Assembly (NCBI GenBank): GCA_913031625.1
Contig: CAJWGB010000004.1
Span: 1 to 64,000 of the forward strand
DNA length: 64,000 nucleotides
Reading direction: 5' to 3'
Source: an uncultured Planctomycetaceae bacterium
GTDB taxonomy: Bacteria; Planctomycetota; Planctomycetia; Planctomycetales; Planctomycetaceae
The notes beneath the pieces are model-generated. The model worked only from the letters and a program-made list of their open reading frames with translations, was not told the DNA's origin and did no database searches. Position numbers and translations under genes: made by a program. Each line of letters starts with the position of its first letter. The stretch's first letter is position 1. Shown piece by piece: positions 27,260 to 36,649 of the stretch.

Positions 27260-28451
27260 CTATTCGGCTGGTTCCTTCAACTTTGTCGTTTGCTTGAAGT
27301 CGGGCAAGCCTTCGGACAGGACACTCGCTTCGAATTTCGGATTCTTCAGTTCACCGTTGTCATCCAGTCCGTTGAATGCCACTCGGCATGACACCACAGG
27401 TTTCACCCAGATTGCCTTTCGGCTGGTGGACAGAATTGGATCTCTCACGACTGCTTTCTGCAGTTTGAGTCCCATGTACTGGAAGTCTCTGTGAGGAATG
27501 TCTTTTCGCTCGATCCGGCCAACATGCTGCAGCTTTCCGGTCGTGCGGGCAGCGATTAGCAGGGCGACCGGGATGCGTTTCGCATCCACTTCGACTCCGT
27601 AGACCACACACTGTGTTGTGTAAACCGGGAGTATTTCTTCTGCGTTTTTGGCTTGCTCCTCCGCTCCGTTGCCGATTTCCTGGAGAGATTCTTCTGTTCC
27701 TCCCAGCTCATTCAGTGCCTGTTTCATGCTGCCAGCACCTTCTGCCACCGTGTCTTCTGTCCCTTCGGCAAGGTTGTTCCCTGCTTCCTCCATGCTCTGT
27801 GAAATGTCGCCAGCGTTCTGCTGTTTGGCAGCGTTCCCGACAGCTCCGATAAGGTTCCCGGGCTTGACGTCAGGCTGCTGGTGAACGCGGAGGGGTGCCG
27901 AATAATCGATCCCACCGATGATGGTGACAGCCGTCAGGAAAGCTGTTGCTCCCCATGCTACGGCGAGGATTCGTTTTGCTGTTTTGGGCAGCTGAGTAAT
28001 AGTTGGTTGCCAGATGCTGAACCATGAGAGCATTACGTCATTCAGGTTCAGGCGGCGGTTGTCTTTGAGAGCGTGATAGCTGGCGATTCCGTGAGCGGTC
28101 AGGGCACTGATTAGTCCCGCGCCCGCCTGAATCAAGGCAATCATCCCTCGCAGACCTTCGTCTTCGGAGAATGACAGTCGAATTGCGACACTGCCGGCAG
28201 CCAGTCTGACGATGCCTGTCAGCATCACCCAGAACCACATTGAGATTGATTCGATGGCTCCACGGTTATCCGCGGTCTCTTCGACGACATCAGGCAGATC
28301 GTCTGCCCACGAAGGGCTGTCCTCAGAGACTTTCCCATCGGCGAGCGGGTAGTAGCTGCAGCTGGGGCACCATGATGCACCGCCCCAGGACTTCGTGGTA
28401 TGACAACGTGGACACGTTTTGCCCGGACGGTGGCAGTTCGACGATCGACAT
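27260..28451 (-). CDS. Zinc-ribbon membrane protein with apparent 1-nt frameshift
   Basis: The track lists only the part from ATG 28240 (326 aa), but the frame stays open upstream and encodes a zinc ribbon, CPRC-x11-CPSC, with no start codon in that frame before a TAG. In the next frame an ATG at 28451 gives MSIVELPPSG and meets the ribbon frame at a GGG run (28422-28424). Removing one G yields MSIVELPPSGKTCPRC and a 396-aa protein. After the ribbon come three membrane helices (about 70-170 of the restored protein), a Gln/Glu/Gly-rich helical linker and a beta-rich C-terminal domain. Function unknown. Either an assembly error or a genuine frameshift. Confidence 0.7.
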
Positions 28452-28815
28452 TTCTATTCCCGCTTTGCGTTCTGGCGGTGATGTTCATCCGCACCAGTCA
28501 GGGTGTCGTGTATGGTAAACATAGGTTCAGAATGACTCACCTGAGGCGTCAGGGAGGCAAGAAAGCGTCGCTCGGGGAGTCACCTGTTCAACAAAGGCTG
28601 CGCAACCGGAACTGCAGCTTTAACCCATGCACTCGGCGAAGCTGTTTCAGGCCCTACAACCCGCAGGCCTGCCCTCGCTTTCCTTGCTCCGCACGTCTTA
28701 CCGTGCCGACATTGAAGTATGCGGCCGAATCTGCCGTTCCAGAATTGGGGCCTTCCTGACAGCAGGCTCTTCGCACGCTCACAACCGGGCTCGTGAGAGA
28801 CCGCTCAAACTGCAA
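28452..28815. other. Divergent region before glgA
   Basis: Open in the glgA frame from 28627, but the extra residues are Arg/Cys-rich and unlike any glycogen synthase. No other structure was noted. Confidence 0.35.
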
Positions 28816-30342
28816 ATGATCATGCTCTCTTCAGACAGACTGCGAATCGTACTCACCGCCTCAGAAGCAGTACCGTTCTCCAAGACCGGTGGATTGGCAG
28901 ACGTGACCACCGCGCTGGCCAAAGCGCTCGATGTGATGGGGCATGACGTCACCATCATCATTCCTGACTATCGTGAGTTGCGGCAGGGCAAAGCTCACAT
29001 TTTCAATGTCACGGATACCGGAATGCGGTTTTCATTGTCCATGAACGGACGATACGTCAACGGCGGGGTGAACTGGACAATGCTGCCGGAGACTTCGGTC
29101 AAGGTGCTGCTGATCAGCCAGCCATATTACTTTGACCGCCCTCAACTCTATATGGAGAACGGTGAGGGATATCGAGACAACTGCGAACGCTTTTGTTTCT
29201 TCAGTCGCGCGTGTCTCGAGATCTGTCAGCAGATGGTTCTTCGCCCGGACATCATTCACGCCAACGACTGGCAGACCGGCCTGATTCCGGCCATGCTGAA
29301 CACTCAGTACGCCAACCGGCCGGGATTCGAAAACGCGGCCTCTGTAATGACGCTCCATAACATGGCATATCAGGGGAGGTTCTGGCACCTTGATATGCAT
29401 CTGACCGGGATGGACTGGAAGTACTACAACATGCGGCAGATGGAAATGTGGGGCGACCTGAATCTGCTGAAAACCGGAATCGCATTCGCTGACCAGATTA
29501 CGACAGTCAGTCCCACATATGCGTCCGAAGTCTGCACGCCGGAAGGCGGCGAAGGCCTTGACCCGATTCTCAGCTACCGCAGCAGAGACCTCGTTGGAAT
29601 TCTGAACGGCATTGATGACACGGTCTGGAATCCGGAGACCGACCCGCATCTGCCTGCCAACTACACTTCTGAAACACTGGCGGACGGCAAGACCGCGTGT
29701 AAGCTCAAACTGCAGGAGCGAATGGGGCTTCCGTGTCGGAAGAACGTCCTGCTGTTTGGCATGGTCTCCCGGATGTCGGATCAGAAGGGCTTTGATCTCC
29801 TCAAAGACTGTATGGAGCGACTTCTGAGACAGGATCTTCAGTTTGTCTTCCTCGGGACCGGGGACCCCGGCTACGAGCAGTTTCTGCGATTGCTTGGTGA
29901 GCAAAACCCGTCAAAAGTCGGCACCTACATCGGATTTGACGATTCGCTGGCCCATCAAATCGAGGCCGGCTCTGATGCATTTTTGATGCCCAGCCGATTT
30001 GAACCCTGCGGACTCAACCAGATGTACAGCCTGCGTTATGGCACGCTGCCTGTTGTGAGACGAGTTGGTGGTCTCGCGGATTCCGTTGTCGATCTGACTC
30101 CGAAAACTACTGCCGACAAGTCGGCTACTGGATTTGTGTTTGATGAGTACCTGTCGCACTGCCTTGCTGACTGTATTGAGCGCGCTGTCGACACGTGGCA
30201 GGACGAATCAGTCTGGCAACAGATGGTTCGGACCGGGATGTCTGTCGATTGGTCCTGGCGCAAGAGCGGCCAGCGGTATCTTCAGGTGTACCACCGAGCA
30301 CACCAGCGTCGAAACGATCGCGCCCGGGACGAACGTGAGTAG
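28816..30342 (+). CDS. glgA: Glycogen synthase (ADP-glucose type, GT5)
   Basis: About 508 aa from ATG 28816 (MIMLSSDRLRIVLTASEAVPF); the track start adds 63 residues not part of the family. GT5 signatures: 'SEAVPFSKTGGLADV' with the Lys-Thr-Gly-Gly that binds ADP-glucose, 'DIIHANDWQTGLIP', 'VMTLHNMAYQG', 'TVSPTYASEV', 'GILNGIDDTVWNPETD', and 'SRFEPCGLNQMYSLRYGTLPVVR'. It elongates alpha-1,4-glucan. No other glg genes adjoin it; a methyltransferase begins 12 nt later, so they are probably cotranscribed. Confidence 0.93.
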   Translation: MIMLSSDRLRIVLTASEAVPFSKTGGLADVTTALAKALDVMGHDVTIIIPDYRELRQGKAHIFNVTDTGMRFSLSMNGRYVNGGVNWTMLPETSVKVLLISQPYYFDRPQLYMENGEGYRDNCERFCFFSRACLEICQQMVLRPDIIHANDWQTGLIPAMLNTQYANRPGFENAASVMTLHNMAYQGRFWHLDMHLTGMDWKYYNMRQMEMWGDLNLLKTGIAFADQITTVSPTYASEVCTPEGGEGLDPILSYRSRDLVGILNGIDDTVWNPETDPHLPANYTSETLADGKTACKLKLQERMGLPCRKNVLLFGMVSRMSDQKGFDLLKDCMERLLRQDLQFVFLGTGDPGYEQFLRLLGEQNPSKVGTYIGFDDSLAHQIEAGSDAFLMPSRFEPCGLNQMYSLRYGTLPVVRRVGGLADSVVDLTPKTTADKSATGFVFDEYLSHCLADCIERAVDTWQDESVWQQMVRTGMSVDWSWRKSGQRYLQVYHRAHQRRNDRARDERE

Positions 30343-30354
30343 ATAAGGCCGCAG

Positions 30355-31317
30355 ATGGATGCTGTCCCCGACAATGTGAATCGCCTCCTGCCTGGTCTGA
30401 GATGCCCTCAGACCGGCGGCCTGCTCACGCGGGACGGGGAGCAGTTGCGCTCTGGCGATTTGTCATGGCCGGTTGTCGATCAGATACCACGATTTGTAGA
30501 TGACCGTCACCTCAGCAGTTTCGGCGATCAGTGGACGACATGGGAAGTTGCTCATCGCGATGAGGATCAGAAGACATTCACTGCCAAGACAGGCGTTGAG
30601 ATCAGCGATCTGTCGGGCCTGAGAATTCTCGATGCCGGATGTGGAGGAGGACGCTACGCGCGTGTCTGTGGAGAAGCCGGTGCGAAGGTTGTAGGAGCCG
30701 ATCACACTCGTGCTGTTGATAAGGCCATACAACTGTGTCGGGACCTCGATGAAGTCTCTTTTCTGCAGGCTGACTTGAAGCATCTGCCGCTGGAGCCTGC
30801 TTCCTTCGACTTTGTGTTCTCAATTGGTGTCATGCATCACGATGCCGACACTCGAAAAGTTTTTGATGCCGTGGCCAGGCTGGTCAAGCCGGGAGGAAGG
30901 TATTCCGTCTGGCTGTACCGCCGCAATCAGTGGTGGCAGGAACTGATTAACAGTGGACTTCGAGGTATTACCACCCGTCTGCCGGCACCCGTATTGCGGC
31001 CGTTCTGCCATCTGGGAGCGATTGCGGGTGGGATCCCCGTCATTAATCGAACGCTCAACAAGATCGTGAACTTCTCGGCCCACCCCAGTTACGAAAATCG
31101 AGTGTGTGATACGTTCGACTGGTGGGCCCCTAAGTATCAGTTTCACCACACTGTGAGTGAGTTGAGCGACTGGTTTGTCGCCGCTGGATTCGAAGATCTC
31201 CGAGTGCTGCCTCCGGAAAAGACAGGCAGCCTGTACCGCTGGACGTATGATAAGAGTCTGCTTATCGGCAGCGGCGTGAACATGACGGCCGTGCGAATCC
31301 GCGACAGCGAAGACTAA
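30355..31317 (+). CDS. SAM-dependent methyltransferase with N-terminal Trm112-like segment
   Basis: 320 aa. The first 60 residues ('LRCPQTGGLLTRDGEQLRS', 'WPVVDQIPRFV') look like the Trm112/YcaR zinc-ribbon-derived segment often fused to surface-sugar methyltransferases, though only one Cys is left. A class I Rossmann core follows: 'RILDAGCGGGRYARV', 'GADHTRA', 'LPLEPASFDFVFSIGVMHHDAD'. It lies 12 nt after glgA. Substrate unknown; a lipid- or polysaccharide-linked sugar is plausible. Confidence 0.85.
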   Translation: MDAVPDNVNRLLPGLRCPQTGGLLTRDGEQLRSGDLSWPVVDQIPRFVDDRHLSSFGDQWTTWEVAHRDEDQKTFTAKTGVEISDLSGLRILDAGCGGGRYARVCGEAGAKVVGADHTRAVDKAIQLCRDLDEVSFLQADLKHLPLEPASFDFVFSIGVMHHDADTRKVFDAVARLVKPGGRYSVWLYRRNQWWQELINSGLRGITTRLPAPVLRPFCHLGAIAGGIPVINRTLNKIVNFSAHPSYENRVCDTFDWWAPKYQFHHTVSELSDWFVAAGFEDLRVLPPEKTGSLYRWTYDKSLLIGSGVNMTAVRIRDSED

Positions 31318-31346
31318 ACGTGGCAGCAGAGTTTTTACTCTGACGG

Positions 31347-32903
31347 TTACTCTCCATGTTGAATTTGCCCTTCGTGTTCGGCAACCGCTGTCCGCATTTC
31401 GTGGACGCGATACGATCCGGAACGAAACACAACTGGCAGATCCCATGGGAATCCTTCAGGAAGCGTATCAGAATTGTGCTTTGATTCTCGTTCTTCAGTG
31501 ACGACGAACCGCGTTCCGCTGTCACGCACTTCACCTGCGATTGAGTCTGCTCGACGAGGGAAGAGTTCCTGAAGAATTCCGACAGCCCAATATCTTGTCG
31601 CCGGCTGCACACCCAGTTCTCGGAACAGGTGCACGCTGTGGATATTGAAACATGTGAGCTGTCTGTCAGACACGTTCTGTGCTGCCAGCCAGTCCTCAAC
31701 GTTTTGCAGATGCTTCCAATCCGGGAAATTTCCGTGTGCCAGTTGAGCCCGGACCTCAGCCGTGCTGCCATTCCGAACACACTCACTCCATTGAGTGATG
31801 TGCGAGACCCGAATGAATGGACTTGAGATGACCACAAGGAAAACTGTTGCGCAGACCAGTGGGGGCATGAGGTTCATTTGAGTGGTTGCGCGTTCTGCCG
31901 CCGGAGTCGGCCAGCTTTGACGAATCCGAAACAGAGTCAGCAAACCAAGCAGTAATGCAGGAGCATGGATGTAATCCATTGCATGCTGCAGACTCAGAGA
32001 CTGAATCAGCCTGCCGACGTAAAACGCGATCAGCAAACAGGTCTGTCTGTGACAGCACATTCTGTTTGATAGACGCTTCATCCATAGACAGACTCCCGGA
32101 ATTGCAGTCAGATGAATGAACCACCATGGGAAGAACCGTCGAAACATGAGTTGCCAGCGGGAAAAACTTTGTCGTGCCCTGCCGGCAGCAAGATATTCAG
32201 GATTCCATTCCAGCATCATCTCGAGGAAATGTGGCCACGCTCCGGAATGGATCAGCCATATCACTCCCGGTATTCCGGCAAGAACACCGCCAGTCAGGAC
32301 AAGCAAAGTTTCCTTCAGCGCTGCCCGCCATGACGAACGGAGAAACGCATGCATTCCAAGGACGCTCACAGCAGGGATTGCGATGTGTGGTTTGATCCAG
32401 AATGCAATTCCCCACAAAGTGCCCTCTACAACTGCCAGCCCTCCTGACGACCGTTTCAGTCGCAAAACATTCACGAGGACTGCTCCCGCCGCTGGAAGCA
32501 GCATCCATATGTCGCGCTGGCAATGCACCCATTCGTTGCATGACAAATAAAACAATCCGGCGAGGAACGCGAACAGCAGTCGCTGTTGTTCAAGCAGTCG
32601 ACTCAACAGGTACACGCTGGCAGCGAAGAGGCACAGATCTATGGCCTGCATGGCTTCCGAAGATCAGCCGGCCACGCTGCGAATCAGCAGATGAATCCAG
32701 ACGACACCAGGGAGATTTGGCTCCACGATGTCGCGATACATCACACCGCCCTTAAGAACCTCGGCGGCCTGAACGTCAAACAATGCGGTGTCTGAATTCA
32801 GGGGCATGCAGAGTGCGAGCGGGGCTGCTGCAAGGACGGCCGCGAATAGCGCGCAGGCTGGCAGCGAGGCTCGAATATTCCGGGTTGAAGGTGACTCTGT
32901 CAT
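31347..32903 (-). pseudogene. GT39-like membrane glycosyltransferase interrupted by an in-frame TGA
   Basis: Two track ORFs join into one protein: MTESPSTRNIRASLP from ATG 32903 to residue 79 (ending 'LLIRSVAG'), a TGA at 32664-32666, then four codons (SSEA) and the ORF beginning MQAIDL at 32651, all in the same frame. A single A-to-G change would give TGG (Trp). The restored protein of 518 aa has an N-terminal helix, 'PLNSDTALFDVQAAEVLKGG', 'YRDIVEPNLPGVVWIH' and about nine helices, as in GT39/ArnT-like enzymes using lipid-linked sugars; the Asp-Glu pair near residues 40-70 is the expected acidic site. It may be a pseudogene, sequencing error, or recoded Trp. Confidence 0.7.
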
Positions 32904-33252
32904 GCGAGCATTCGAAAATGGTTCACAGAGAATCTGGCACGCTGTTCGTCGTTCCGCGCATGTTTCCGAGACTTCCCCCGTCGCTGACGATACCGGCTGG
33001 TAAACCTCAATGGGCGTGCGGGTTGTATGGTGTGTCAGGCATCTGCGTGCGGGAGTGATTCTCGTGACTCTTTCGGATGCAGGGGTCGGTTGCTTATTGG
33101 CAACAGGACTCGCACGACCCACAAGGTCTGGGATGAACCCCGAGAATACCACGGCATTCAGGACGGTTTTTCCGGGCTGCAGAATCTGTGTGGTACGTTT
33201 TCGAACCTGCCCGGATGCACCAGCTCAGTTTCCTTCTCAGCACTGCACAGAA
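32904..33252. other. Divergent intergenic region of the glycosyltransferase and methyltransferase
   Basis: About 350 nt. The ORF of the interrupted gene stays open upstream to 33152 but the residues are unlike the family. No repeats or clear promoter pair were noticed. Confidence 0.35.
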
Positions 33253-33976
33253 ATGCAAGCCAGTCACCTGCAACAACTTGTGGACCTCGAAGACAGCTAC
33301 TGGTGGCACGTGGCCAAGCGAGAGCTCGTGCAAACTGCTTCAAAAACACTGTCCGGCACCAGGCCGACTGGTGGAAGGTGGAATCGGATCCGGTCGTAAC
33401 CTGATTGAATTCGAGAAGCTCGGCTACGACGTCGCCGGTTATGACCTCATGCCGGAATCTGTGGCACACGTTCAGGAACGCGGAATCCCCGATGCTCGGG
33501 TCCATGACCTTGGCGAACCATGGCCAGTCGCAGATAACAGCCTGACGGCCGTTGTTCTGCTGGACGTGCTTGAGCATGTTGAGTTCCCGGTTACTGTGCT
33601 TGAACATGTGCATCGTGCCCTGAAGCCCGATGGCGCTGTCATCATTACTGTCCCGGCTTATCCATGGCTGTATAGTCGTTGGGATGAACAATTGGGACAC
33701 TTCAGACGCTATACGGTGCGCGAACTCAGAAGCCAGGCGGCGGACGCGAACTTCCGTGTGCAGTGGCTGAATCACTGGAACAGTTTCACACTGCCGGCGG
33801 CGATGGCGGTTCGTGGCTGGGAGAAGCTGTTCCCCAAACGTGACTCGCCGGATTTCCCCGAAGTCTCTTCGCTGACTAACAGAGCTCTGTTGACGGCCGC
33901 GGCCGCAGAACGATGGTGCATGAACCGCCTTCCTGTGCCTGCGGGCCTGTCGCTGGCTGGAGTGCTCAAGAAATGA
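33253..33976 (+). CDS. Class I methyltransferase with apparent 1-nt frameshift
   Basis: ATG 33253 opens MQASHLQQLVDLEDSYWW, a start typical of sugar/lipid methyltransferases, but this frame ends at 33401. The conserved core 'LVEGGIGSGRNLIEF', 'YDVAGYDLMPESV', 'VVLLDVLEHVEFP', 'HFRRYTVRELR' lies one frame later. Dropping one A from the AAAAA run at 33341-33345 gives QTASKHCPAPGRLVEGG and a 240-aa protein; 724 nt is exactly 241 codons plus one base. The stop overlaps the GT2 start (ATGA). The track ORF from 33188 has the wrong first 60 residues. Confidence 0.72.
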
Positions 33977-35046
33977 TTGCCCCTGCTGCATACATTTCCG
34001 AACAGAGAGATCGGCACAGTGCTCACCTGAGTATTGTGATGCCGGTGTACAATGAATGCGCCGTGCTGGACCGGCTCACGGAGGAAGTGGTGGCCGCTAC
34101 GGAGAAACAGTGCAGGTCGCTGGAGATTGTCTACGTCAACGACGGTTCGATGGACGGCTCTGCGGAAAAGCTGGATCAACTGGCGGCTCAGGATGAACGC
34201 ATTGTCATTGTTCACCTTGCCCGGAATTTTGGTCATCAGGCGGCCGTGCATGCCGGGCTCGAACATGCAACGGGTGATGCCATTGTTCTGATGGATTCAG
34301 ATCTGCAGGACGATCCCGTAGCCATCTCAGACTTTCTCACCCAGTGGGAACGCGGCATGGATGTCGTGTTTGCCGAACGGAAAAACCGCAAGGAGTCACT
34401 GCCCAAGCGAATCCTCTTTCATTCGTTCTATCGTGTTGTGAATGCAATCGCTGATCAGCCGATGCCGGAAGATGCAGGCAACTTCAGTCTGATGGATCGT
34501 TGCGTTGTGGATGCCGTCCTGCAGATGCCGGAATTCGATCGCTATCTGCCGGGCCTGAGGAACTGGGTGGGATTTCAGCAATGCGGGGTTTCGGTTGAGC
34601 GACTCGCGCGTCATGACGATAATCCACGCGTTTCGCTGACAGGGTTGTTTCGTCTTGCCATGACAGCCATCTTTTCGTTCTCATCTGTGCCACTGCGATT
34701 GTTTTACGCAATCGCCAGTATTTCGGCCGTTGTTTGTGTGGCGGCAAGTACGTTTGTTCTCTACCACAAGGCGTTGACCGGGCTGGCAATTCCGGGTTGG
34801 GCATCGACCATCATCACTGCTTCATTTTTTGGAGCACTCAATGCATTTGGGATTAGTGTTCTTGGTGAATATGTCATCAGGATTTATGATCAGGTTCGCT
34901 CTCGTCCGGTGTATCTGGTCAGTAACGTTCGACGTCGTCCGGTGTCAAAACGTCCGGCGAACGAAGCCTCCGAGCAACAACATGGTCTGCTGGCAGAACT
35001 TGACCAGCAGTACAATTCTCCGAACAAGACTGAGGCAGCTCGTTGA
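33973..35046 (+). CDS. Family 2 glycosyltransferase, polyprenyl-phosphate type (GtrB/DPM-like)
   Basis: 357 aa from ATG 33973, overlapping the methyltransferase stop by 4 nt. Nucleotide-sugar fold: 'LSIVMPVYNECAVL', 'IVYVNDGSMDGS', DxD region 'VLMDSDLQDDP', 'NFSLMDRCVVDAV'. The C-terminus has two helices (about 250-275 and 285-310) and ends 'GEYVIRIYDQVRSRPVYLV', standard for GtrB/ArnC proteins that load a sugar onto undecaprenyl phosphate. It could feed the GT39-like enzyme nearby, as those take their sugar from such lipids. Confidence 0.92.
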   Translation: MIAPAAYISEQRDRHSAHLSIVMPVYNECAVLDRLTEEVVAATEKQCRSLEIVYVNDGSMDGSAEKLDQLAAQDERIVIVHLARNFGHQAAVHAGLEHATGDAIVLMDSDLQDDPVAISDFLTQWERGMDVVFAERKNRKESLPKRILFHSFYRVVNAIADQPMPEDAGNFSLMDRCVVDAVLQMPEFDRYLPGLRNWVGFQQCGVSVERLARHDDNPRVSLTGLFRLAMTAIFSFSSVPLRLFYAIASISAVVCVAASTFVLYHKALTGLAIPGWASTIITASFFGALNAFGISVLGEYVIRIYDQVRSRPVYLVSNVRRRPVSKRPANEASEQQHGLLAELDQQYNSPNKTEAAR

Positions 35047-35075
35047 GCGCCGCACACTGACCACGAGGAAGTCGA

Positions 35076-36395
35076 ATGAAAGTTACGATGATCGGTACCG
35101 GCTATGTCGGCCTGGTGACTGGAACCTGTTTCGCGGAGAGCGGCAATGACGTCTATTGCCTGGACGTTGATCAGTCAAAAGTAGACCTGCTGAACGGTGG
35201 CGGTATCCCCATCTACGAACCGGGACTCACGGAACTCGTTCGCAGAAATGCAGATGCAGGCCGCCTGAAGTTCACGACAGACTATGCAGAAGCCATCAGC
35301 GACGCGAAGTGCGTCTTCATCTGTGTCGGTACGCCTCAGGATGAAAATGGCGCAGCTGATTTGAAGTATGTGCAAAGTGCTGCAGAGCAAATGGCTCCAC
35401 ACCTGACACCCGGTACAATTGTCATCTGCAAGAGTACAGTTCCGGTCGGCACGAACCGTCGTGTACGTGGATGGGTCGAAGGAGTCTCAGATACGCAGTT
35501 CTATTCAGCCTCCAACCCGGAGTTCCTGAAGGAAGGGGCTGCCATCGACGACTTTACGAAACCGGACCGAGTGGTCGTTGGTGTCGATGAAGAAGAAGCG
35601 TCTGATGCTCTGCACGAGTTGTATAAGCCGTTTCTGCGAACAGAAAAGCCATTCATCTCGATGGGCATTGAGAGTGCTGAGATGGTCAAGTATGCGGCCA
35701 ACTGCATGCTGGCCACCAAGATCAGCTTCATTAACGAGATGGCGAACATCTGCGAAGAGGTGGGAGCGGATATCAATGACGTCCGTAAAGGAATGGGGCA
35801 CGACGCACGGATCGGCTTTTCGTTCCTGTTTCCGGGGGCTGGTTACGGCGGCTCCTGTTTTCCGAAGGATGTGCGGGCACTTGCATCTCTGGCAGAGGAT
35901 AACAAGGTAAATCCTCGTATCCTGAGGACGGTTGATGAGACCAATAATGAACAGAAGAACGTTCTGTTCCGCAAACTGAGTGATTACTTCGATGGTGATC
36001 TCAACGGCCGTACCGTCGCGGTCTGGGGCCTGTCCTTTAAGCCGCGAACCGACGATATTCGCGAGGCACCGTCACTGGTGCTCATTCGCAGCCTGCTGGA
36101 AGCCGGCGCGTCTGTTAAGGCATCAGACCCGGTGGCTGTTGAGAATGTACAGAAGGAGCTTGGAGACAGCATTGAGTACTGTGAACACCATTACGACGCC
36201 TGTCAGGACGTAGACGCCCTGGCAATTCTGACTGAGTGGAGTGAGTTTCGGAATCCGGACTTCGACTACGTGAAGCTTAAGATGAAAGCTCCTGTGATCT
36301 TTGACGGTCGCAACCTGTACGACCCGAAGAAGATGACAGAACGCGGTTTTTATTATTCGGGTATCGGCCTGAAGCCGAACGAAAACAACGGCTAA
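35076..36395 (+). CDS. ugd: UDP-glucose 6-dehydrogenase
   Basis: 439 aa. It oxidises UDP-glucose to UDP-glucuronate with two NAD. Rossmann start [16 protein letters not shown], '[13 protein letters not shown]', '[16 protein letters not shown]', '[13 protein letters not shown]', '[15 protein letters not shown]', catalytic Cys in '[11 protein letters not shown]', and the C-terminal '[17 protein letters not shown]'. GAGGAAG lies before the ATG. It supplies acidic sugar for a surface polymer, in line with the GT2 gene 30 nt upstream. Confidence 0.95.
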   Translation: MKVTMIGTGYVGLVTGTCFAESGNDVYCLDVDQSKVDLLNGGGIPIYEPGLTELVRRNADAGRLKFTTDYAEAISDAKCVFICVGTPQDENGAADLKYVQSAAEQMAPHLTPGTIVICKSTVPVGTNRRVRGWVEGVSDTQFYSASNPEFLKEGAAIDDFTKPDRVVVGVDEEEASDALHELYKPFLRTEKPFISMGIESAEMVKYAANCMLATKISFINEMANICEEVGADINDVRKGMGHDARIGFSFLFPGAGYGGSCFPKDVRALASLAEDNKVNPRILRTVDETNNEQKNVLFRKLSDYFDGDLNGRTVAVWGLSFKPRTDDIREAPSLVLIRSLLEAGASVKASDPVAVENVQKELGDSIEYCEHHYDACQDVDALAILTEWSEFRNPDFDYVKLKMKAPVIFDGRNLYDPKKMTERGFYYSGIGLKPNENNG

Positions 36396-36412
36396 GTCGT
36401 TGACAGACTTGA

Positions 36413-36622
36413 GCACTTAATGTTCAGAGTCGTCGTAAGATTGCCGTAGTCGAATTTGCAACCCGCAGTGGGAGCAGGGTGAACGAATCCCTGCTGGCGC
36501 TGCTGGCTGCTGCGATTCTCGAGCATGATGTTGCGGAGATCCTGCCCCTTGCCCCAACGTCTCATTGGCCGGGACTTCTGGCGAATTCCACTACGGCTAT
36601 CTCAGGAGCTTTGCTGGAATGA
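36413..36622 (+). pseudogene. Possible gene remnant between ugd and the epimerase
   Basis: A 69-codon open frame without ATG reads RRKIAVVEFATRSGSR and 'NESLLALLAAAILEHDVAEI' to a TGA at 36622. The composition is protein-like (one beta strand then a long helix), resembling the first strand-helix unit of a GT-B glycosyltransferase, but it stops there. A GTG at 36479 could start a 47-aa peptide. It may be a truncated glycosyltransferase or chance. Confidence 0.25.
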
Positions 36623-36649
36623 ACTCCTGACGCCGTCCGCAAACCTCAA

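Noticed and set aside
29032-29904. 290-aa minus ORF opposite glgA
   Set aside because: Complementary frame of a well-defined glycogen synthase; no protein family features.
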